Of a stretch of DNA of 12,242 nucleotides, positions 7,375-12,242 are shown piece by piece; position 1 is the stretch's first letter; every line of letters begins with the position of its first letter. The notes below the pieces were generated by a model, which saw only the letters and a list, made by a program, of their open reading frames with translations, was not told the origin of the DNA and made no database searches. The DNA is taken from positions 1 through 12,242 of the forward strand of contig JAIRTD010000262.1 in the NCBI GenBank assembly GCA_031255115.1. Direction: 5' to 3'. A program made the position numbers and the translations under genes. This DNA comes from Spirochaetaceae bacterium. GTDB lineage: Bacteria; Spirochaetota; Spirochaetia; Treponematales; Breznakiellaceae.

Positions 7375-8361
7375 GCTTTGTATCATCCGGTAAAAATCGG
7401 CGCTCTGGAAATTCCCGGCAATCTTTTTCTCGCGCCGGTGGCGGGTTATACCGACAGGGTCTTTCGTTCAGTATGCGCGGAATGGGGCGCTGATTTTTCT
7501 TTTACCGAACTGGTTTCCGCAGAGGCGCTGGTGCGCACGGCGAATAACGGCCTTTCCAAAACAGAACGGCTTCTTGTACGGGGGGACGGCGAAACGCGCT
7601 ATGCGGTTCAACTTTTTGGTTCTGACCCTGCTGTCGTGGCCAGGGCCGCCAGTCTGCTCGAAGGCTTTTCCCCTGACGCGCTTGACCTAAATTCGGGCTG
7701 CCCGGTCCCCAAAGTAATCAAAACCGGATCAGGCGCGGCTCTGATACGGGAACCCGCACGGCTTGCGGCTTTGGTCTCAGCGGCGGTCAAGATTGCGGAA
7801 ACCCGTCTGGGCGGTATCCCGGTTACGGTAAAGATACGCTCAGGCTGGGACAGCGGTTCAATAAACTACCGCGAAACTGCCCGCGCCGCAGTGGAAGCCG
7901 GCGCTTCTCTGGTATCCCTCCACGCCAGAACCAGGGCCCAGGGCTACAGCGGCAAAAGCGACTGGTCCCACATCGCGGACCTTGCTTCCCGGCTTGCCGT
8001 TCCGCTTATAGGTTCAGGCGATCTCTATACACCCGAAGACGCCCTGCGCATGCTCAACGAAACCGGCTGCGCCGGCGTCATGTTTGCCAGAGGCGCACTG
8101 GGAAATCCCTTTATATTCAGCGCGACAAAATCCCTGCTTACAAACGGTTCCTATACCTGGCCGGACAACCAGCTCCGGCTCAAAACCGCCCTCAGGCAGC
8201 TCGAACTCCTTGCCGCTGACACCGGCGAAAGTTTTGCCTGCCGGGAAATGCGGAAACAGTTTTGCGCCTATACCAAGGGTATTTCCGGCGGCAGGGGCAT
8301 GCGGGACCGCCTTGTCCATGCCCAAACCATAGCCGAATACCGGGAAATACTCTTCGGTTGA
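7372..8361 (+). CDS. dusB: tRNA-dihydrouridine synthase, DusB-like
   Basis: This 329-residue FMN enzyme reduces uridine to dihydrouridine in tRNA with NADPH. It is a TIM-barrel Dus protein: LAPVAGYTDRVFR (20-32) near the flavin, AVQLFGSDP (78-86), DLNSGCPVPKV (105-115) with the catalytic acid C110, VTVKIRSGWD (151-160), HARTRAQGYSG (184-194), GSGD (214-217) and ARGALGNPFIF (239-249). A C-terminal helical domain follows from about 260. The length is usual for DusB. The family normally has Met before GC in the catalytic motif; here it is Ser109. ATG 7372 is the natural start, six residues before the conserved N-terminus. The gene is separated from addA by 123 nt with palindromes and likely has its own promoter. 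The DusB subfamily call rests on overall motif form and is less certain than the family. Confidence 0.92.
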   Translation: MALYHPVKIGALEIPGNLFLAPVAGYTDRVFRSVCAEWGADFSFTELVSAEALVRTANNGLSKTERLLVRGDGETRYAVQLFGSDPAVVARAASLLEGFSPDALDLNSGCPVPKVIKTGSGAALIREPARLAALVSAAVKIAETRLGGIPVTVKIRSGWDSGSINYRETARAAVEAGASLVSLHARTRAQGYSGKSDWSHIADLASRLAVPLIGSGDLYTPEDALRMLNETGCAGVMFARGALGNPFIFSATKSLLTNGSYTWPDNQLRLKTALRQLELLAADTGESFACREMRKQFCAYTKGISGGRGMRDRLVHAQTIAEYREILFG

Positions 8362-8393
8362 CTCAAGCTCAAAGGCGCATTATCTTTATAATA
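8358..8393 (+). promoter_or_regulatory. Candidate promoter giving a leaderless rhomboid transcript
   Basis: TTGACT (8358-8363, 5 of 6) overlaps the dus stop codon. A 17-nt spacer separates it from TATCTT (8381-8386, 4 of 6), and the predicted +1 is 8393, the A of the rhomboid ATG. No Shine-Dalgarno precedes the ATG. A perfect TATAAT at 8387-8392 abuts the ATG but would start transcription inside the gene with a 23-nt spacer. Confidence 0.4.
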
Positions 8394-9025
8394 TGAATAT
8401 ACTCCGCCGGCCTTTCCGGTACAGCTACTTTAATGCCACGCTGATACTTATTGGTCTCAATATCCTTATCTTCCTTGGCCAGCGCTTTTTTTTCAGGGGC
8501 AATTATCTTACCCTGCTCCTTGCCATGACCCCCGCCGCCGTACTTAACGGTGGTATATGGCAGCTCTTTAGCTATATGTTTGTTCACGCCAGCCCAAGCC
8601 ACATCTTCTTCAATATGTTCGGTCTCTTTATCTTTGGCGTCCAGGTCGAACAGCGCATGGGCAGCAGGGAATTCCTTCTTTTTTATCTTCTCACCGGAAC
8701 CCTTGCCGGGGCCTTCTCCTTTGTCTTCCTCCTTTTAACCGGAAGCTACTGGACAATCCTGCTCGGCGCTTCGGGCGCGATCTTTGCCGTTGAGCTTGCC
8801 TTTGCCTGTTTCTTTCCCAACACGCTTATCTATATCTGGGGAATACTCCCCCTCAGGGCGCCGGTTATGGTCCTGGGTTATACCGGCCTTGAACTTTTCT
8901 TTTCGATTACCGGTTACAGGTCCGGTACAGCCCACTTTACCCACCTTGCCGGATTCGCTTTTGCCTGGCTGTACTTTCTTGTGCGGTATGGCCAGAACCC
9001 CTGGAAACTCCTCACCAGACGCTAA
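8393..9025 (+). CDS. Rhomboid-family intramembrane serine protease
   Basis: This 210-residue polytopic membrane protein should cut single-pass membrane helices within the bilayer. The catalytic Ser is S127 in GASGA (125-129), and the partner His is H184 in HLAGFAFAW near the last helix. The supporting HxxxN is present as H70 and N74 (SHIFFN), in the helix that shapes the oxyanion hole. Six hydrophobic segments are visible (about 15-30, 55-82, 93-115, 121-140, 145-170, 182-198), the minimal bacterial rhomboid core without added domains. The start ATG 8393 has no Shine-Dalgarno; a promoter-like pair points to a leaderless mRNA. It follows dus by 31 nt. Substrates cannot be told from sequence. 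Confidence 0.9.
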   Translation: MNILRRPFRYSYFNATLILIGLNILIFLGQRFFFRGNYLTLLLAMTPAAVLNGGIWQLFSYMFVHASPSHIFFNMFGLFIFGVQVEQRMGSREFLLFYLLTGTLAGAFSFVFLLLTGSYWTILLGASGAIFAVELAFACFFPNTLIYIWGILPLRAPVMVLGYTGLELFFSITGYRSGTAHFTHLAGFAFAWLYFLVRYGQNPWKLLTRR

Positions 9026-9035
9026 AAAGGCCCCG

Positions 9036-9108
9036 CGTTGGGAAGCGCCGGGAAACGGCCCGCCGGGATTGTTGTCAGAGCGTCTTTTTCACGTTGAGAA
9101 GCGCCGGG
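9036..9108 (+). repeat. Pair of 17-nt direct repeats in the gap before the secreted-protein gene
   Basis: CGTTGGGAAGCGCCGGG at 9036-9052 and CGTTGAGAAGCGCCGGG at 9092-9108 match at 16 of 17 positions, 56 nt apart. They lie in the 163-nt gap 9026-9188. The gap otherwise shows GC-rich sequence without a convincing -35 or an RNA structure I can support. Regulator site or old duplication are both possible. Confidence 0.55.
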
Positions 9109-9188
9109 CAGACCTTTCGGCATGCCAACCGGGCAGACATTCCGGCGCGGGCCTAAAAAAGCGGCCGGGCTGTTCCGATAAGAAAGGT

Positions 9189-9881
9189 ATGACCTCTTTC
9201 CAGCGGCGCGGCGCGGCAGGGCTTCTTGCCTTGAGCCTCTCGGTTCCCCTTTTTTCCCAGGAAGTATTCAGGGGCGAAATCCGCGTCGACATGGAACCGG
9301 TTTATGCCGCCTATGTGGACGAACAATACCCCCTGGATACAGAGTCGACCCACAGGCGGGCGCTGGAAGAAGCGGCGTTGTTTTTTTCGGCAATGCTTTA
9401 CGGCTGGTCTTTTGACTACGAAATAGGCGAGCGGGCCCGGCGTATCAACGAAACCTTTGAGCTTGAAGCCCTGGGCAGTGTTGCGTGGGGCGACAGCCGG
9501 CTCAGGGTTACTGACGCGCGGCTCGAAGGGACCTTGTTCTTTATGTGGGTTGATTACCGCCTTGATGAAACCCAAGTCAGACGCATGAGAGTATGGCGTT
9601 CAGGAACCATACAAAACTCCCATGCTCTGGGTTACGGCCCTGTGGGCGGGCCGGTTGAACTGGGCGACTGGATGCAGATCAAGAAAACCGCCCTTGAGGA
9701 CGCTGCCAGGGCCGCGGTACGCGCCATGCTCCAGGGCAGCGAACGGAACCGCCCCAAACACGCCAGAGGCTATATCGCCCTTGATTCCTTTCCGGTCTAC
9801 CGCTTGTCCTCTGGACGCTGGCAGGTCAATGCCCGCTTCAGAATCGAAATCACCGAAATAATCCCCTTTTCCGTGTACTAG
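9189..9881 (+). CDS. Secreted protein of unknown function
   Basis: The product has 230 residues. The N-terminus MTSFQRRG followed by a hydrophobic stretch (AAGLLALSLSVPLFS) is a Sec-type signal peptide with likely cleavage near residue 23-24; there is no lipobox cysteine, so it is probably periplasmic or exported. The mature part is mixed charged and aromatic, with short alternating stretches (LEGTLFFMWVDYRL, WQVNARFRIEITEI) that suggest beta strands, and ends in an aromatic residue (FSVY). I do not recognise the family. The Shine-Dalgarno AAAGG is only 1 nt from the ATG, too close to be normal. GATAAG at 9177-9182 sits at leaderless -10 distance but has no good -35. It stands alone between gaps of 163 and 106 nt. 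The terminal Tyr could hint at outer-membrane insertion, but there are too few strands visible to claim a barrel. Confidence 0.75.
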   Translation: MTSFQRRGAAGLLALSLSVPLFSQEVFRGEIRVDMEPVYAAYVDEQYPLDTESTHRRALEEAALFFSAMLYGWSFDYEIGERARRINETFELEALGSVAWGDSRLRVTDARLEGTLFFMWVDYRLDETQVRRMRVWRSGTIQNSHALGYGPVGGPVELGDWMQIKKTALEDAARAAVRAMLQGSERNRPKHARGYIALDSFPVYRLSSGRWQVNARFRIEITEIIPFSVY

Positions 9882-9952
9882 CGTTTGTCCATAACGCGGC
9901 CGAAATTCGCCTAAGGTGAACCACCGGTCGCGCGCTTTCTTGAGGCGCAGCC

Positions 9953-9988
9953 TTGACCTGTTCGGGTTTACACCCTAGATTTAAATAA
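9953..9988 (+). promoter_or_regulatory. Candidate promoter giving a leaderless transcript for the membrane protein/MinD-like operon
   Basis: TTGACC (9953-9958, 5 of 6), a 17-nt spacer and TAGATT (9976-9981, 4 of 6) put +1 at 9988, the A of the ATG. No Shine-Dalgarno is present. It would drive both this gene and the coupled ATPase gene. Confidence 0.45.
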
Positions 9989-10395
9989 TGGAAAAATTAA
10001 AGCCTTTGAGGCTCGTTCTGGTTATATACGATGTGTTCCGGCTCGTGGTTCTGGTGTTTCTGATTGCCTTGTTTGCCGGCCCCAGGGGTGATACCTTTGC
10101 CGGGGCCTTCCCCTATATGATCTATGCGGCGCCTAACTGCCTTTTTCCCCTGATGGCCTTTTTTCTCTTTCTGGAACCGCGCAGGTATTGGGCGTTTCTC
10201 CCCCTCTATATGGCGGGAAAGGCCCTTGGGGTCATGGCCTTTATAAGCTGGCTGGGTTTTCAGGCGCCGCTGCTCAGGGTCAATATAGCCGTGGATTTCC
10301 CCGCTTCGCTGTGGTACCTCGGTCTCAGCCTCCTCCTGTTTTCTGCCGATATTGGTACTATACTTGGAGCATATATCATCGTACGGAGGTCCTGA
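9988..10395 (+). CDS. Small integral membrane protein with about four helices, unknown function
   Basis: The product has 135 residues, with hydrophobic segments at about 8-31, 39-62, 67-90 and 106-132 and short basic ends (MEKLK at the start, VRRS at the end). By the positive-inside rule both ends would face the cytoplasm. I see no catalytic or transporter motif and no recognised family. The stop codon overlaps the start of the MinD-like gene (TGATG at 10393-10397), so the two are translationally coupled. This suggests the membrane protein may be a partner or anchor for the ATPase; that is inference from context only. Confidence 0.8.
   Translation: MEKLKPLRLVLVIYDVFRLVVLVFLIALFAGPRGDTFAGAFPYMIYAAPNCLFPLMAFFLFLEPRRYWAFLPLYMAGKALGVMAFISWLGFQAPLLRVNIAVDFPASLWYLGLSLLLFSADIGTILGAYIIVRRS
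10385..10394 (+). promoter_or_regulatory. Ribosome binding site for the MinD-like gene
   Basis: GGAGG at 10385-10389 lies 5 nt before ATG 10395, within the end of the membrane-protein gene. It fixes the start there; an earlier in-frame ATG (10188) lies deep inside the upstream gene, and the residues it would add are unlike the family. Confidence 0.85.
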
Positions 10396-11534
10396 TGCGT
10401 ATTATACCCATCGCCAGCGGCAAGGGCGGAGTCGGCAAGTCCCTCATTGCCGCGAATCTGGCGGTGGCCTTTGCCCAGTCAGGTCAAAAGGTCGTTCTGG
10501 CGGACCTCGACCTGGGCGCTTCCAACCTTCATCTTGTCATAGGCTATCAGTCACCCAGGACCGGAGTCGGCGCTTTTCTCAACAATACCAGAGCAGACTT
10601 TTCCCAGATTATTGTTGAAACCGATATTCCCAATCTCCGCTTTATCCCCGGCGACGGTGAACTGCCCGGCGCGGCCAATCTCAAGGCCATGCAGCGGAGC
10701 GCCCTGACACGCCGCCTCCTCCAGATAGACGCCGACATTCTCGTCCTGGACCTGGGCGCCGGAACGCACCAGTTTATACTGGATTTTTTTCTCCTCTCGG
10801 GCCAGGGCATTGTAGTCAGCGCCCCTACGGTAACCGCCACGCTCAACGCCTATGTCTTCCTCAAGAATACCGTGTTCCGGGTGATGTACACGATTTTTAC
10901 CCGGGGCAGCAAAGGCTTTGAATATCTCGAAACCCTCCGCAAAGACAAGTCCGGGCTTCAGAAACTTTATATACCCCGTATGCTCAAGGACATATCCGCC
11001 CTGGACCCAAAGGGATATGCCCAGTTTAAAGAAAAGATAAGCCACCTCAGGCCCAGGCTCATCATGAACATGATAGAAGACCCCAAAGACGCTGATGTGG
11101 CCATGAAGATACGGAGATCCTGCGAAGAATACCTGGACCTAAAGATTGAACATTTGGGCGTGGTATACCGGGACAGCATGCAGGACGTGGCGCTCTCTTC
11201 GCGGCTGCCGATAATTCTCTACAAACCCCAGGCCATACTATCCCAGGCCATATACCGTATCGCCGACAAGATACTTTCAAGCGAGGACGAAAGTTTCTCC
11301 TTCAATCCCAAGGACGTGGATCTAAGCTTTCAGGAAGCAAGCCTCGAAGCGGAAGCGGACTTTAACAGCAATATGGAGTATATGGAAGAACTCCTCCATA
11401 CCGGCGCCCTTACCCAGGGCGACCTCGTAGAAACCGTAAAAGCCCAGCAGTTTGAAATTTCAAAATTGAAAAAAGAAAACACCTTTCTCAAGGATAAAAT
11501 CTCAAAGGCCCTGGAACAGGGGTTTAGGGTATAA
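10395..11534 (+). CDS. MinD/ParA-like P-loop ATPase
   Basis: This 379-residue member of the SIMIBI class has the deviant Walker A GKGGVGKS (9-16), with signature Lys K10 and K15. The following DLDLGASNLH (37-46) and the Walker B-like ILVLDLGAGT (115-124) complete the MinD/FlhG-type site. A helical insert (about 160-220, charged, including PRMLKDISALDPKG) interrupts the domain before RLIMNMIEDPKDADV. This layout is typical of the MinD/ParA proteins of spirochaetes and deltaproteobacteria, not of cell-division MinD. After about 295 comes an acidic tail and a probable coiled coil (343-374, QQFEISKLKKENTFLKDKI). There is no MinD-style amphipathic membrane-targeting helix at the end, so membrane contact, if any, may come through the coupled membrane protein. 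The role is unknown: positioning of flagella, chemoreceptors or chromosome are all plausible for the class. No minC, minE or parB is nearby. Confidence 0.88.
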   Translation: MRIIPIASGKGGVGKSLIAANLAVAFAQSGQKVVLADLDLGASNLHLVIGYQSPRTGVGAFLNNTRADFSQIIVETDIPNLRFIPGDGELPGAANLKAMQRSALTRRLLQIDADILVLDLGAGTHQFILDFFLLSGQGIVVSAPTVTATLNAYVFLKNTVFRVMYTIFTRGSKGFEYLETLRKDKSGLQKLYIPRMLKDISALDPKGYAQFKEKISHLRPRLIMNMIEDPKDADVAMKIRRSCEEYLDLKIEHLGVVYRDSMQDVALSSRLPIILYKPQAILSQAIYRIADKILSSEDESFSFNPKDVDLSFQEASLEAEADFNSNMEYMEELLHTGALTQGDLVETVKAQQFEISKLKKENTFLKDKISKALEQGFRV

Positions 11535-11535
11535 T

Positions 11536-11559
11536 GTCCCTGTCAAAATAGACAGGGAC
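11536..11559. terminator. Stem-loop between convergent genes, weak terminator candidate
   Basis: GTCCCTGTC (11536-11544) and GACAGGGAC (11551-11559) form a perfect 9-bp stem with a 6-nt AAAATA loop, starting 2 nt after the MinD-like stop. It lies between convergent genes, where a bidirectional terminator is expected, but no T-run follows on either strand. The rest of the gap to 11610 holds nothing I can support. Confidence 0.45.
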
Positions 11560-11610
11560 GATGAAAAGGCGTCATATCCCGCGCCTGGTAGGCCCTTTTA
11601 CGCGAGGCGT

Positions 11611-12216
11611 TTAATAGGCGTTTGTATGCACCTGGCTTTCTTTGTAGTCAACCGAAGCGCCGGTGCGGGCGTCCGCCGCCGGATAGCCAAAGGCCACCAT
11701 CAATACAGGCGTGTAAATATCCGGCATGGACAGGGCGTTTGCCGCTGACTGGACCCGCTCCTCCTGGGGCGAAATGCTCAGCACGCAGGACGCAAGGCCC
11801 AAATCCGTTGCCTGTACAATCATTGCCATAGCCGCAAGACCCGAATCCATCTCATGCAGTTCAGGGTACCTGGCCAGGGTCTCGTTTGCCGCAACAACGA
11901 CAACAAGCGGCGCCGTGTCAAGGCCGCTCGAATAAGGATGACCACGCTGGATGGACTTCATAACCTCGCGGTCAGTTACAACAAAGAACTCGACGGAACG
12001 CTGTCCGCCTCCTGTTGGGGCGGTAAAGGCCGCGCGGACAATCAGATCAATGAACTTCTGATCAAGAGGCGTGGTGGAAAAGTTATTGTGCAGCGTCTCC
12101 CTGGCATAGAGCAGCTCCGCCTGCCCCGGCGTTTTTGCTTTGGCCGGAGTATTGCATCCCAATACCGTAATCAGCAACATAAGGACCAACACACCTTTCA
12201 AAATTTTTTTTGCCAT
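11611..12216 (-). CDS. Nitroreductase-fold lipoprotein
   Basis: The product has 201 residues. The N-terminus MAKKILKGVLVLMLLITVLGC is a lipoprotein signal, with C21 preceded by VLG, a relaxed lipobox of the kind seen in spirochaetes. The mature domain (about 30-181) follows the nitroreductase pattern: LIVRAAFTAPTGGGQRSVEFFVV (59-80), DTAPLVVVVAAN (100-111), HEMDSGLAAMAMIVQATDLGLASCVL (121-146) and MVAFGYPA (173-180). These enzymes use FMN and NAD(P)H. The usual RRSxR start and the Asn-x-Gln-Pro flavin loop are altered here (ARETLHNNF and GGGQRS), so cofactor binding and activity are open. A strong AGGAGG (minus strand, 12223-12228) lies 6 nt before the ATG. TAGAAT on the minus strand (12235-12240) is a possible -10; its -35 would be outside the window. 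Convergent with the MinD-like gene. Confidence 0.85.
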   Translation of the reverse strand: MAKKILKGVLVLMLLITVLGCNTPAKAKTPGQAELLYARETLHNNFSTTPLDQKFIDLIVRAAFTAPTGGGQRSVEFFVVTDREVMKSIQRGHPYSSGLDTAPLVVVVAANETLARYPELHEMDSGLAAMAMIVQATDLGLASCVLSISPQEERVQSAANALSMPDIYTPVLMVAFGYPAADARTGASVDYKESQVHTNAY

Positions 12217-12228
12217 TTCCTTCCTCCT
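12217..12228 (-). promoter_or_regulatory. Ribosome binding site of the nitroreductase-fold lipoprotein
   Basis: AGGAGG on the minus strand (12223-12228) is 6 nt upstream of the ATG at 12216. It is the strongest Shine-Dalgarno in the window and contrasts with the genes that have none. Confidence 0.85.
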
Positions 12229-12242
12229 GTTTATATTCTATT

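Noticed and set aside
8387..8392. Perfect TATAAT directly before the rhomboid ATG as the -10
   Set aside because: It would put transcription start inside the gene, and the only good -35 is 23 nt away. TATCTT six bases upstream gives a 17-nt spacer.
11606..11624. Direct repeat aggcgttt around the end of the lipoprotein gene as an attachment site
   Set aside because: Only 8 bp, no integrase gene or boundary nearby.

Overview
The window reads as an ordinary chromosomal stretch from a bacterium of moderately high GC, densely coded, with all but one gene on the plus strand. The gene styles (a lipoprotein with a relaxed lipobox, a MinD-like ATPase of the spirochaete/deltaproteobacterial type, an AddAB-like nuclease pair, Ala/Lys-rich linkers) suggest a spirochaete, perhaps a gut Treponema relative. 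This is inference from protein style, since there is no rRNA or marker gene here. I see no CRISPR array, IS element, tRNA or defence island.

Layout. 2-763: C-terminal end of a protein entering from the left (possibly a GH13 alpha-amylase-family protein). 723-3599: AddB/RexB-like subunit with an iron-sulfur-type PD-(D/E)XK nuclease domain. 3589-7248: AddA/RecB-like UvrD helicase-nuclease, overlapping its partner by 11 nt, so the two should form one recombinational-repair helicase-nuclease. 7249-7371: a short gap with two near-perfect palindromes and two overlapping promoter candidates. 7372-8361: tRNA-dihydrouridine synthase. 8393-9025: rhomboid intramembrane protease with an intact Ser/His dyad. 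9189-9881: secreted protein of unknown function. 9988-10395: four-helix membrane protein, translationally coupled (TGATG) to a MinD/ParA-like ATPase at 10395-11534. Convergent on the minus strand, 11611-12216: a nitroreductase-fold protein with a lipoprotein signal.

The two observations I rate highest are regulatory. (1) Two genes without a Shine-Dalgarno (rhomboid 8393, membrane protein 9988) have a -35/-10 pair with a 17-nt spacer whose predicted +1 is exactly the first base of the start codon, and the AddB-like gene (GTG 723) has an extended -10 in the same register. The genes with clear Shine-Dalgarno sequences (3589, 10395, 12216) are internal to operons or have an ordinary leader. This suggests leaderless mRNAs are common in this organism. 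(2) The gap before the dihydrouridine synthase holds two palindromes with 15-bp and 20-bp perfect arms that share a TTGTCAG core and are interleaved with promoter hexamers, resembling an operator pair or a switchable RNA leader.

I did not find a clearly new multi-gene system. The best candidates for undescribed function are the membrane protein/MinD-like pair, the unknown secreted protein next to the rhomboid, and the lipid-anchored nitroreductase-like protein.
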